Assembly (NCBI RefSeq): GCF_010093535.1
Contig: NW_022985173.1
Coordinates: 688,855 to 752,854 of the forward strand
Direction: 5' to 3'
From: Lindgomyces ingoldianus
Lineage: Eukaryota > Ascomycota > Dothideomycetes > Pleosporales > Lindgomycetaceae
Length of the DNA: 64,000 bases
Part shown: piece after piece, positions 36,049 to 47,978 of the stretch
Position numbering within the stretch: the first letter of the stretch is position 1
Layout: each line of letters opens with the position of its first letter
The notes under the pieces: model-generated
Database searches by the model: none
What the model was told of the DNA's origin: nothing
What the model saw: the letters and a program-made list of their open reading frames with translations, nothing else
Translations under genes and position numbers: made by a program

Positions 36049-38460
36049 TTGTCTTAGTCATATTTTAGCATTCGGCGGTACTCATTGAAATTCTTTTCTT
36101 CGCGTTGGCTCGCCTCTTGATACGCTGCGGTCGCGCGTGCAGCCCGTTAGCCACCTATTGGTGCATAAGCTTGGCGCAAACACTTCCTGGAATTTATATG
36201 GTTTTGTCTTTGCTCTTTACTCTTTACCACTTCTCATCCACACTCAATTAGGGATATGAACTGGGGCGTCTGCACTACTTGCATAGTTGAATGGGCGGTT
36301 GGATAGTCGGATGGATTGTAAGAAGGAATGACGAATATTGCATGATTGGCGCTCATTCATGGAGGTGCTTGTAGGATTCTGGTATCGCAACATTGACTCG
36401 CATTTTGGCATACTTGATAGTCGCGGAAATGGAATGAGGTTAAATGTTATTTGATCAGCGAGTGCATTGTCCACACATACCTCATATTTGCTTCAAATCC
36501 AGCTGGCCTACTCGTTGCTGAAGTAATAAGACAGTACATGTATTCTCTTCTTCAAGATCAATGCATAATAGTCGTTCATGAGGCACAATTTAATATTCAC
36601 GTTAGACGTTTAGCGAGTTTCCTCTTCTTCGTTCCTATGTATAATGGGGCTTGGTACTGGCGGAAGTAACTGCATTGTTAGATTTATGTTAAACCACCTG
36701 CTGGAATAAGACAGAACGTTCCAAGATCGCAAGTGTCTGTCTTAGATCGCACCTTCCGTTTTCTACGTCAGGTAGGAAGATAGAATAGGGACTTAATTGT
36801 TGGCAAGCAAGTTCAATTAAATGATGGTCTCGCCGTCCTTGAACCAACTCACAGATCCATCAACACTCTGTACAAAGTGTTCGAAAACGCCATCTCTTGG
36901 CACTAGAGAGTTGTTCGCAATGGCCTCAGTTACATCTTAGCAAGAGCACGATATTTCCACAGCGTGAAGCCTTGTTTTAGAGGGCGATTTGCGTGTCGTT
37001 TCAATCTCACGGAGGAACAACGACGGAACCAGATTGATAGTTAGGGGTTCGGTCTGAACGGCTTGAGTGAAGGGGGAGATGAGAAGGAAGACTCATTCAA
37101 GGGCACATTCTGCAGTTTTATGGTCACTTTAAGCTGACAAGTTTGTTAATTAAATAGCTTAGACGTTGCAATCAACATTCTGTTCTCACATTCACCTTCA
37201 TCCCATCTTAGGAATGGAGCACTACTGTATTCGTTCACGTTCCCTAGTATTTCGATTGCTCGCTTTCCTTCTTCTCACTCCGAAACATACGACAGTCTCC
37301 TTGGGGAATATCGATCCTCCTTCGCCCAGCTTGAGAACTGATGACCGAAGGAGTGAAAGCCCCTTCTGGCATTGCACTATCACGAATATTCGGAGAACCA
37401 CCACCACATGTTTTGTAACACATCCCTTAGAGGTACACACTACACTGATCTAGGGGGGAAGTCTAAGAGTTAGTAGTGTTCGCCGTCTACACCTGGTATC
37501 GAGATACGAGCCTAAAGGAAGCATACTTCAACTGTCTGAAAGGCTCATGAGTCAACCTCCGAAAGGAAGCAGTCCATTTCTGGGTATGTTATGGTATAGA
37601 GTCGTCATTTTTGCTCCACCGAACATGAACTACATCTAACGTGTCCGCAAAGGTGACATATGTGTCCAAGATTTGTCAGATGCGGTCCATCACCACACGT
37701 ACACTAATAGTATTAGCCATACATCAGCTTCCGCAATAGAGATGAATTGACTTACACAGTACCAATCATCGCCAGTAGATGGCTGTGGGTCTGGACAGCT
37801 CACAGGCCTAGTCGACTGAAGACTGTTCGGTTCACTTAAATGTAAATCAACAACACAGCATTTCTTCAGTCGCGAGCCGCAAGAACTCAATAAACGTGGG
37901 GCCTACAACTATTTATTAATGATCACTTCGCGAGACAAGCTAACGTCCCATGTAGCACCCACCTCAACACCATCCTCCAGATGCAAGAAGCTGAAAGGGG
38001 CAGCCGTTGAGCACATGTTGATTATTCCCTCACCACTTGAATCTTAGACCTGTTTGAAACGGAAATATTGAGAGGATTTGATGCGTAACGATGATGTGAG
38101 GAGCAGTGGTTTTACAAGTTGAGGGACTTTTTTCATCCCGTCATCCAGTCTAGATGTCTAGCAGCAGCGTGCAGCTAGGCGAGCGAATCAGATGGCACGA
38201 AACCAAGATATTGGGCAACGACGCATTTCGGGCCTGTAGGCACATCCCATCCGCACCCGAACCTAACCGCACACGGTCAGCCATCATGCATTGTCGACCC
38301 TATCCAGGCCTCCAGTTGACGACACTCCGGTGAACGAAAGTGAGGCATACTCAAGGCTCTCTGTCAACCACAGCCGAAGAACATCCAGCACTACCTGCTC
38401 ATTAAAGAGCAGTGAGATCTCAGCAACGGTAGGGAATATGGTTTACCACCGAGCGGCCAT
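36049..38460. other. Intergenic, AT-rich, no recognisable gene
   Basis: About 2.4 kb; the longest frames (such as 37166-37453) show no family resemblance. Confidence 0.45.
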
Positions 38461-40398
38461 ATGGACTTCGATCATTCCCAACGCAAACCAGATCTTCACA
38501 ATCCGTTCCACAAATTCAAAATTCGAAACGAAGCCCACCATCATGCTGAAGACGACTCTCGCCTCTGTGCTACACATCAAATATCCACTCAAGATGTCAT
38601 TGAGAACTTCATGAACTTCCGGACGGACACCCTAGATCTGTCGATACCCCGACGAAACCAAGCTGTGAGAGACTTTCTCAATGAGGCTACCGTAAGCGGT
38701 TTGACGCAGCGGTCCCTTGATGATGATATCATCCAATCCAGTTCGAGTATAGATATTGCGTTGGTGGATGATCGCCAGAAGCACGCAAGATGTCCGAAGT
38801 TAATCGGAAGCTCCTGCACTCAATGCCAAATATTTTCAGAGAAAGTTGGAATCGCTGAGTTATACGCGAGGCTGAAGGCAGATGTAAGTCGAAGGCTGAC
38901 GACCTAACTCACACAACATAGATCCTATCATTTAACTCAAATCAGAGGCTAGCACAAAAAGCTGAGAAGAGAATCATGTGAGTATTCAAGCACCAAAAGA
39001 TCATCGTTTGTCGATTCTAAAGATCTAGCTTTATCCCAAATCCGACCTCTGCGCATGCTCTTTGCCTTGCATCCACGGTATCGCGGCGAACCACTATTCC
39101 TCTTCGCGACTTTCTCCAAAGATACCTAAGACGGCAACACCGTTTCTCAATATCAATGGCGAGTATTCTTAATCTTACCTATTCTAAATAAAGTATTGAC
39201 CAGTCCAGACATGGGGCTTCTTTCTAGAATTTCATATCCCGTACTATGCCTTGCGCCGTGGTCTGCCAATTCCGGATCACCGAAAGCGCCGCGACAAGCC
39301 GTTGAGGACATATGAAGAACTCCCTCTCCGATCGTGTTCAAAAGATAAGGAACTTCTATTTGTGTATGAAGCACAGACGTCGTCTCTCACTCTAGGCCCC
39401 GACGAGGACTTTTGGACGGAGTACTGCTTCGTGGACACCTATTTTGGTTCAGAGGAGAAGCTTCACGAATATTTCTCGAACTGTAACCCGGGTGAGGGGT
39501 TTGATCCCCCTTTAGGTGGAGTTGGCAAAATGGATACCCCTTGTTACGATCCTCGTGAGTATTACCTAAAGAAGCTTGAGCGTCGTGTTCGACAAGTCAC
39601 TCGTGAATCCACCTCTCTGGTAGATACATTTGACGAACGTATTGAAGACTATGTCAGTAGACCCCACTTCCGCTACAGCCTTTGAGCCTCACAAACTCTC
39701 TAGGAGAAGGAAATTGCCAAAGTATTTGAAGATGACAAAGGCAAGTCACACACACGCACCCTAAGCGATGTCATCGCGAAGATACAGCTCTTTGCAGGTT
39801 GTATGAAAGCTACCATTGACGCATGGGACACATTTTACAAGACTCAGATCTCGTTGTTTACTATATTTGGAGAGCAAGAATGGCAGTCTCGCATCGACAA
39901 CATTGTTCAGAATATTGTGGAGCTCGATCGACTTCGGGGAATTCTCTTGACCAAGCAACATCGGTTTGAGAGCAAACTAGCAAGTGTGAGTATTGCACCG
40001 CCACTTTTACCCGATGAAATCACTATCTGATGATGTCTAGCTATCCACCGTGTCGAGCCTTATCGAGGCTACAGAAGCTACAAGACAGACAGAAGCAGCC
40101 ATATTGCAGGGCAATAATATCAAGATACTGACTCAAATGACAGTTGTACGTATCATGGTCCACCGCTATTTTGAATACTCTCGTTTATGGTTGTTTGTAG
40201 TACACGGCATTCCCATTGCATTTCACAGCAGCCATCTTTAGCATGGGCTTCATCAAACCTAAATACCCCTGGCTTGCGTTCTTCTCTGTACTTTTCGTAA
40301 CCTCAATCATCAATTATATGATAGCTTCACATCGAAGCCCCTTCAGAAGATGGCTTCGCCGACCTCTACGAAATCGGGCCTACCGGTCAATGGTGTAA
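38461..40398 (+). CDS. CorA-like fungal membrane protein
   Basis: Member of a large ascomycete family annotated as CorA-like/Mg2+-transporter-like. Seven exons: 38461-38883, 38922-38977, 39029-39162, 39204-39652, 39704-39985, 40041-40145, 40201-40398; introns 38-55 nt; 548 aa, all phases consistent. The middle carries family motifs WGFFLEFHIPYYALRRG, ELLFVYEAQTSSL, DEDFWTEYCFVDTYFGSEE, YDPREYYL and RRVRQVTRES. Then come a long helical segment and ILQGNNIKILTQMTV, the helix entering the first membrane span, AFPLHFTAAIFSMGF. A second span is WLAFFSVLFVTSIINYMIA. The CorA G-M-N loop is not visible between the spans. The 3' end is uncertain: another frame (about 40338-40490) encodes EIGPTGQWCKKLLAFFEYVL, reachable by a 37-nt intron ending at GATAG or after a frameshift. 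True transport activity is unproven for this family. Confidence 0.75.
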
Positions 40399-43300
40399 GA
40401 AACTCTTGGCATTTTTTGAATATGTCTTATTAAGCCTTTGGGCTCTCACTTACATATATTGCAAAGGAAACTGGTGCAATAAATAAGTATGTCTATGAGT
40501 CCCTTTCATATCGCAAATGGACTAACAATCTTAAGAAAAGGACAAGTTCATTACTCCTGGTAACCTTCGCTCCCACCAAACGGCAAACGCAAGGCAAAAT
40601 CACCAACGAGCCTTATTGTCACCACCATTAGCACCGAGAACAAACCTATTGCTCGTGAGTTTTCTCCATTGATGCGCATCTATGATATTATCACTCACAC
40701 TTTTTAGAACTTTTCGAAGACCTCGTGGTATGGTTGCAGGTGGCGAAGAAGTTGACCACAGAGACGATAACACCCTGCCTCTCCTCCTTGGATCCAAGCC
40801 CCCCACAAAACCTAAGACTGTTCATCGACGCTCTTTCTATCCGATCAAGGCATATTGAAGGTTATATCATCCTCGGGTACGGGAGATGACATGCCTGGGC
40901 AAGGATACCTCAAGTGCCACGCGCGTTGGGCGAACTGTCGAAGGAACCTGTCGCATGATGTATCTGGGCTGAAGTTCTTGCTAATGATCCATTAGGGGTC
41001 TCCTACCAAAGGCGCGTCTCACAATGTTATTGGTCAACCTTTCACTGGTGGTGAACATGCGGATGATAGCTCGAAGGGAGACATTCTCAGAAACCCAGTA
41101 ATGAGCGAGGGATTTGCTATGTCACATCTGAGTTACATCTCATGTCATGGGAGTCTAAGTCTCTGATCGCTGTTTACTGTTTTCTCTGTTCTCTAGATGT
41201 GAGTATGCGTACTGGACTTTTCTTTGCTATTTGTTAATGATTAGGCCTAGTGTTTCCTCTCTGAACCTTCCTTTAAGTACCGAATCCTTTCCCCATACCT
41301 TCGCAATACCACACCTTCCTTTTCAGCCCCAGCAGGAATGACCGAATCCACCACCATTGCGAGGGAGTCCGAGATCCTCGTTAAGTTCGTATCAATAGTG
41401 ATATCTGAGCACTCGACCACAGATTCGAAAGCTGCGGCGAAGTCATTTTAGGAGAGGTAATTGACAACATTATAGGAAAGAAAGGATTTCCCTAGCGGAT
41501 GATATCTGTCAGCATATCAGAAACTCCCATATGCAGGCAAATACTCCATCCCATTCCGAGATGCGATCCGAGATCTACAAGTGTCACAACCGCTGCGGAA
41601 TTTTACCTTGAGGAAATGATTTTGCCCCCGAAGGTTCTGTAGTAGAGAATCCAAACTCCAAATTCATTGACGCTTTCTATTAAAGGGCGCGGGTTGTCTG
41701 GGTCCGAGATGCTGGGTGTGTGGAAGGCCATTGTTGCATTGACGGATAGTTAGTGGGTGGCTATAACAACTTGGTGCTCTAGTGTAGGATACTCCGTGCA
41801 TGTTCGAGTTTATATAGGAGCACTATCATTGGTCAACCCTAGCGTAATCGATAGGGGTCGCTGTTCTTTGGTCCTTTTGCAACACATGTGGAAGAAGCCA
41901 TAATATTCATGTCCATAGGGTAGGGAGGCGGTTAGTACAGTGGAATGAGAAGAAGTTGAGAGAATGTTTTTGAGCCCATGCTTTCCGTTTGTGCTACATG
42001 TTGGCTTTCAAAGTAGTCCCGAGTTTGCAAGTAAGAAGGAACATTTTAATTTTTTCATGTTCAAGGTAATTTTATATCAATACGCTTAGGTCTTACTCGC
42101 TATGATCTTGCTTGGCATTTCTCTTCGCGACACCTCAACATAGAATTCTAAAGAAGTTAAGGAAATGTATGAACTCCAACAAGCGATCACCTGCGGATTT
42201 GGCATTTGACTGGCCATTTCTTAGTCGCAACTGGATCGAGTGCTCAGAATTGAACGATACTCTTTGCATCTTTCTCAACAATGTTTTGCAATTTCCCAAT
42301 TACTTCCATCAAAGGCTCAGGCAAAGGACCCGTGCTATAAGCCTTCAAGTACTTCTCCAACTTCTCTATAGTCCTCGGCTAGATGATAGCCCCATCACCG
42401 TCCTACAAGTCAAGGTGATGAACAAGTCACCGAATTGGGATGCTGAGAATTTCAATACCGTAGGGTTGAACATGGGTATAGTACCTTAACGGCGGTATGG
42501 ACTGGGGCCTTGTCGTACTACGAGCGATGTAATGGGCATGCTTGAGATTTTTCTCGGTATGCTCGAATCGTGTGCCGACGATGCCAGATGGTGGGGAGAA
42601 TATACGTAGGCCAGTGAGAAAGCCGCCTGCGGGAGGGCTGTACGTCACTAATTTCATACGGTTCTTACGCACTACTGGGAATATTTCAGTTTCGTGCGCG
42701 CGGCTGAGAGGGTTGTATTTGCCTAGGCTCTGTTCAGAGAGAAAGATCTGGATATGCCGTGGAATGCAATTCCTTGCCTTGATACACTGCGGGCGTAATA
42801 TATCCATGTTCTTCTAAGGTGGTGATCCACTCCTCCAGCATGTTGGCCCCTGAGTTCGCACCACCAAGGAAGCTGAAATGGCCTTTCTAGTGTTGTTTGT
42901 TGAATGCTTATGCTTACTCCCAAACAGGGGTGATCCTGTCTGGTGCATGAGTGTTTAGAGAAAATTGAGCTGTAAAACATTAGCATACCTTACTCTGCTT
43001 AGGAGACACGAGAGCTGGTTACCTTCTAAATCTTCAAAGGGTTGAGACCCTGGTTGGGTGATCATCCAACTCCTTCCTAATTGTCACAATCTCCATTGGG
43101 GGAAAATAGAAACTTTCGTATTGATGAGATTACCCTGTTAGGCATACACGGCTTTGCCTGCGAATTTCTCGGAAGCCCCCGGAGCGAAAGGGGATATAAC
43201 GCCGCCGTGTCAATGGCTTTTATTTATCAAACTGTACTTGACTACTGCTTCGCAGCCAACTCTTTCGTATCTTGTGGACTGCCCTGGCCCCAGTATTCGG

Positions 43301-44177
43301 CTCCCTAGCATCCCAGTGATGAGAAGGTGAATTGCGTATGATCAGATAATAAGAGAAAGGCAAGGTGAAGGTGAGAAGAGAGTGAAATGGGAGGCATAAT
43401 GTTGGTTGTACAAAGCCGATGCCCCACCCGACTTCAACTGTTCCTCTTTGGCGCGCCTAACGAACTTTCTACCCTCAGATATCAGATTATCGGGCGCTGG
43501 AGCAAAGAGTTTTAGTGGTGCGGTATAGTCCGCCATTCTAATGAACTTGCAAGCAACATTGATAAAGGAGACAAATATGAAGAAGATGGTGAACATGCGG
43601 AAGGATGGGGAAGATAAGGAAACTGAGACTCTCTAGAAGCCCTTCAGTTAATACCACTAATCCGGCTCCTAAACTGCAAGGTATTCCGTAGCGCGCAACA
43701 TGACCAAGGTAGAGTTAAGTTGTTAAAATCTCTGCCCTCAATTCCCCTGTCATGTTCCATGTTAGGTGATAATATGCAGCAAGGGTTATAAGCTCGGCTT
43801 CCCGTATGGCTGCCTGGAACGTGTTCTACAAGAGGTTGTATGGAGTGGTATCGATGAAACTAAGTAGATATCCTTTAAATATTTGTACACATTACTCGAA
43901 TCGGCAACACAGCCTTTATAACGTCCTGATGGCCCCTATTTTATAGCTTGGCTTGTCGCACAGTGCATGAAAGAAAGTTGAATAAAAATCCTCACCAGAT
44001 GGTCAAGAGCGGCCAGTGGCTGGTTGTTTGAAATAAGTTTCTAAATAGATAGAGCAACGAGAGCGAGAGATAAGCGCGTCCAAACGATTGGGGGTGGAAG
44101 TTAAGATGCCTAAACAGCAAAACGAAATGTTGCGGTACAATCTCGTACAATAGAAAAGGCCGGCCTTCACCGCCTTC
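40399..44177. other. Intergenic, no convincing gene
   Basis: Nearly 3.8 kb. It may begin with the alternative 3' end of the CorA-like gene (to about 40490). A short minus-strand frame from ATG 41731 (about 48 aa with one intron) is not recognisable. The rest is AT-rich with scattered stops. Confidence 0.4.
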
Positions 44178-44293
44178 CATCTATTGTGTGCAAAAATCGG
44201 GAAATTTCTTGGCGTTCCTTGGATCTTTTTTTTCCTTACTAAAATTGCATGGGAGATCACAATCTTAATAGAATTCCTAATATATTAACAAAT
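44178..44293 (+). repeat. Left terminal inverted repeat of the 3.53-kb element
   Basis: 116 bp, inverted copy of 47595-47710, with scattered C/T and other differences (for example ATTAACAAAT here against ATCAACAAAT in the right copy). Confidence 0.85.
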
Positions 44294-44380
44294 CCTTCTT
44301 AAATATTGTTAGTAAGTTAAAGCCTTAAGTTTATATGGAGATACTGCTCTTAGCTTAATTTTTAGAGTAACAGGACAACA

Positions 44381-47300
44381 ATGGGCCTAAAACAGAAGGC
44401 CAGAGCAGCCCCAGCTACCTAGACGCGTTAAATTGACCTTGGTGGCGACCCACTAGCCTATTCTACGCGTGCGAGGGCACAGGGCCTGTCAAGCAAGCGC
44501 AAGGAGACTGCTAGTAGTACTAAACTAAAGTTAGCGCGTTGTAAGTTAACCTAATAGTAAGGGCAAAGTAGGAAAAGCTTACTATATCCTAGCGCCTACT
44601 AAGAGCAAGCCTGCACCCTAGAAAGCAGTAAAAGCAACTAAACAATCTGCTCCTCCTGCTCTAGCTTAGCAAGAAGCTGTTCCTATGGTTCCTGCCTGTC
44701 ACCCTAAGCCTAATACCTTATCTAATATACTTGGGGATGACCTTTTTTTGCTGCTAAGGAGCTCCCCTCTAACTTTTATCTTATCTTAGCCTACTTCTGC
44801 TCCTGCGGCTGCTAGGGAGTCTTCCCCCCCTAATTAAATAGTGGAGTTTGACGTTGCTGTACAATATTTAGTGCGCGTGAACAGTGATAAGGCTAATAGT
44901 AGGCTGGTGGATAAGGTTGTTTCTTAGGCGTTTTTCTCGCTCTTGCAGGTAGAGGATTAGGTTGATGCTATAATTAAGGGCCCTTTTGTACAAGAGCATG
45001 TGAAGGCTTAAGATTTCTGTATTACCTCGCGCGCTGTTTAATATAGGGCTGACAAGCGGGGGGCTAGCTGGCAGCTCTAAATAATGGAGGACTTTAGGCT
45101 TAGTGAAGAACAGAGGCTGTTCTCTAGCGTTAAACACTATATAAGGCGCCTTAAAGGCGCAGATAGGGTGGATATTAAGGTGGAGGTAAAGCTTGTGTGT
45201 GAGGCGACAACAAAGGCCTTTCTGCGTAACTAGTTAGTAAATGAGCCTTTATCTAATCCTCCTATTACTCTAGGCCACAGAGAAAAGTTGCCCTGGCGCA
45301 CATAGCAGCTGTTAAATAAGAATTGTACCTGTTAAAAGATCTAGGATCTTACTACTAGTATTAATAGCCAGAGTTAGATCTCTTGTATGTGGGAGTGCTA
45401 GGTATTAACCTGCAATAACTTTAAGCACCTCTGCTACGTTTACTAGGCTACCTATAAGCACTTTGCTGTAAAAGACGCTGATTTAGAGTTGTAGGCTTAG
45501 GTGATTTTTAAAGGCTAAGCATATGTAAATTAGCTACTAATGGAGCTTATACAATACTGGCAAACTTTAATAGGGAACCAGCTGAGGGTGAACCCGCACA
45601 ATAGGCAAAAAAAGAAGCGTTGTAGCTCCTTGTTGTCCTTAAGCAATAGGGATGAGCTTAGGAAGATAATAAAAGCAGCTAAAAAACGTAGGATCTAAGA
45701 GAGACTATAGGCTATGGAGGAAGCAGCTGACAAATGGCAGGAGGCTTAGGAGATAAGAAAGCGAGCTTTTTAACAGCAGCAGCTTTAGCAGCAGTTTTAA
45801 TTAACTAACTATAATATGTTAGGTCTAAGAAATCTGCTGTTTCTGTCTTTAAATGTACCTTATCTGCTTCTTGCTCCTTTAACAGCTGCTCTCCGCCTAG
45901 AGACTCTTAAACAACCTATACCTATTCTAAGCTTAAGCCCTATTGCTGGCGGCGGGAAGGATGACCTACAGGCGTTAGTAAAGGAGTTTTTTAACTGGCT
46001 TGTTAAACAACAACTAGTTGAGGATTGCAAGGACTATATACAGGCAAGGGATGTAGTAATAGAGTAGAAGTGGACGTTAAAGGATCTTAAAGAGATGTTA
46101 ATCCCTTAGAGCAAATTATATATGGTGGCAGTAGGGGCTCTGTTTAGGTTAAAGGATGGGATAGTATGTTATTTTTATAATAAGCTTTGTTAATTTAAAC
46201 CTAAATATTAAACTGCTTAAGAACTATTAAATATCTGTAGAGTAACAGGGCAGAGATTAAGTGCTAAGGAGGGAATTTAATAGACTTAGGATTCTAACAG
46301 ACGCAGGGTTTTTAGTAGCTAAATAAGGTTAATTAGAGTTTAATGTCTTATTGTTCTATAACCTAATATCCTTATAGTCTCTGTCATCCTGGGAATCCTT
46401 ATTGCGACCCTGTTAAGCGCTGATTTCAGCTCTCACCTGATTAAGCTCCTCTGGCTCTATATATAACCCTCTGGCAGCGTACGTAAAGTGTTTCCTAGCA
46501 AAATGATTGCACTTACTGCTCCTAATTGTGTCCTTAAGGAACAGGCTAAAGCTTGTATACTGCTGCTAACAGTATAGATAGTTCCTCTTAATCTATGCCT
46601 TTAATACCCTAAAGGTTAACTTGATAGGATTATAGTTAGGCAAGTATAGTAGAAGGAAACAGACAACGTGGCTAGTAGCCTTAAGGATAGTTGTAACAGC
46701 TTTATTCTAATAGATTAAGACGTTATTAAGGACTATAACCATAGGCCAGGTCCTGTAGGTTGCTTAAAGCAAAGGAAGGAGGCGCTGCTTAATCTAATTA
46801 ACAAACTTTTTATGATTAAAATATCTTTCCTTTACCCCTGTACAAGGCAGGTATCTGTTTACTGTATAGGCTGGGAGGATAGCCCACGTCTTCCCGCGCC
46901 TTATATCCTGAGTATATTAACTTTTATGGCCCACAGGCCTATAAGCCTTGTGCCGCCAGCTAGTTTTCTTGTTGAAGATGGACTTGTTAAGAAACACTAA
47001 ATTGTCCTGCGTAAACTAACAGAGAGAGCGACAGTAGAGCTCTTAAAGCTCCTTATTACAAGCCTGCAAGAAAGGCCGTAAGGTACGCCTGCTCTATCTA
47101 TGCTGGGCAAGGTAACAGGAGATTGTAGATCTATTAACCTTTACGCCTCTTTCTATCTATAGCTAATAGGCTTGTTTGTCCTGGTATCTCTATCTGCTGT
47201 GGATCAACTCCTTAAACAGAGCTTCGCCATCTTTATTGCTAATTTTAGAAGGTCTCCTAAGCTTCATGGTGGGTGGCTTACGGACGCTGCTATAAGCCTT

Positions 47301-47452
47301 GAGATTGTTCTCTACATTGTGAACTGCGTAGAGAGAACAACCCTCACAATTAGCAATTGCAGTTCTGGGCTATCTGAGCAGGAGAAACTGACAGATGTTT
47401 ATACAAACGCGATTATTAAGCCCTCAGGTGCTTGGTTTGAGATATTGGGGTG
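44381..47452 (+). pseudogene. Decayed internal protein of the TIR element
   Basis: ATG at 44381 starts MGLKQKARAAPAT. The first about 220 nt read in one frame and the next block (about 44600-46270) in a second, continuous one. In that block I count more than twenty in-frame stops, all TAA or TAG and none TGA, each where Gln fits. Visible stretches include VEFDVAVQYLVRVNSDKANS, EEQRLFSSVKHYIRRLKGAD, a Cys-containing region near 45320-45470 with CTC and CMWEC, a Gln/Lys/Arg-rich coiled segment (about 45650-45800) and KDDLQALVKEFFNWLVKQQL (about 45960). A more eroded tail reaches 47452, where SPKLHGGWLTDAAISLEIVL is still readable. No known transposase domain recognised. Confidence 0.55.
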
Positions 47453-47594
47453 ATCAGGGCCGGCCAGGAAGGATGGAGACGCTATGAGCGCGATACATCG
47501 CGAACAAACGCGTTGTTACTCCTAAAAAAGTTAGTATAGGCGCTTCTCTATACAAACTAAAGGCTTTAACCTACCTAGGGCCAATCTAATTGTT

Positions 47595-47710
47595 ATTTGT
47601 TGATATATCAGGAATTCTATTGAGATTCTGATCTCCCATACAATTTTGGTGGGGGAAAAAAAGATCTGAGGAACGCCAAGAAATTTCCCGATTTTTGCAC
47701 ACAATAGATG
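47595..47710 (-). repeat. Right terminal inverted repeat of the 3.53-kb element
   Basis: 116 bp, inverted partner of 44178-44293. Confidence 0.85.
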
Positions 47711-47830
47711 TGCTGATAATCCTCGCTTACGATAACATTATCGCCACATAATAGGTACCTAAGTTTCCTTGTAGTGTCTTATCACTGTGCCTATATAAAC
47801 GTTATATATTTAAAAATCGTCAAAATCAAC

Positions 47831-47978
47831 GGCAGAGTGGCCGAGTGGTTAAGGCGCTGTGTTTAGGCCAATTAGCTTAAATTCCCGCAGTGGGAAACCT
47901 CGTGGGTTGTTAGTGACCCTTACGCCTCGTGCAATTGATCTTAAACTAATTTTATTACAGCGAATCCCACCTCTGTCA
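47831..47978 (+). tRNA. tRNA-Leu(UAG) with anticodon-loop intron and a second insertion in the T-loop
   Basis: Acceptor stem GGCAGAG (47831-47837) pairs with CTCTGTC (47971-47977) with one G-T wobble; discriminator A at 47978. The D-arm/A box TGGCCGAGTGGTTAAGGC is intact. Anticodon stem CTGTG (47857-47861) pairs with CGCAG (47886-47890). The loop reads TTTAGG, giving anticodon TAG at 47864-47866, followed by a canonical 17-nt tRNA intron (47868-47884) after position 37. A long class II variable arm (GGGAAACC) fits Leu. T-stem GTGGG (47902-47906) pairs with CCCAC (47966-47970), but the T-loop TT/CGAAT is split by 52 bp (47909-47960), which also splits the pol III B box. A T5 run (47995-47999) follows. 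Probably nonfunctional unless the insert is removed. Confidence 0.85.
47909..47960 (+). other. 52-bp spliceosomal-intron-like insertion inside the tRNA T-loop
   Basis: Starts GTTAGT and ends TTATTACAG, with a CTAAT branch-point-like motif (47946-47950) about 10 nt before the terminal AG. Size, ends and branch site match the gene introns elsewhere in this window. Exact removal would restore the perfect T-loop TTCGAAT and B box GGTTCGAATCC. No target-site duplication other than an ambiguous GTT. Confidence 0.75.

Larger units (their letters stand above)
44178..47710. mobile_element. 3.53-kb TIR DNA transposon with unrecognised coding sequence
   Basis: The element is bounded by 116-bp inverted repeats (44178-44293 and 47595-47710). 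The outer ends begin CATCTATTGTGTGCAAAAAT and continue CGGGAAATTTCTTGGCGTTC. If the true target duplication is TA (44182-44183 and 47705-47706), the mobile unit starts with TTGTGTG and the flanks are CATC and GATG. The two TIR copies differ at about ten positions, several C/T, so the element is not new. The interior is AT-rich and carries a long plus-strand protein frame full of TAA/TAG codons. No DDE, reverse transcriptase or helicase motif is recognised. TA duplication and long TIRs would fit the Tc1/mariner superfamily, but the protein does not confirm that. Confidence 0.8.

Noticed and set aside
41600..41731. Minus-strand start MAFHTPSISDPDNPRPLIES with a possible intron
   Set aside because: The product would be under 50 residues, is not recognised, and the downstream exon stops at once; kept only as a possible gene fragment.
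36049..44177. Search for CRISPR-like arrays or mitochondrial insertions
   Set aside because: No regularly spaced repeats and no recognisable mitochondrial gene segments seen.
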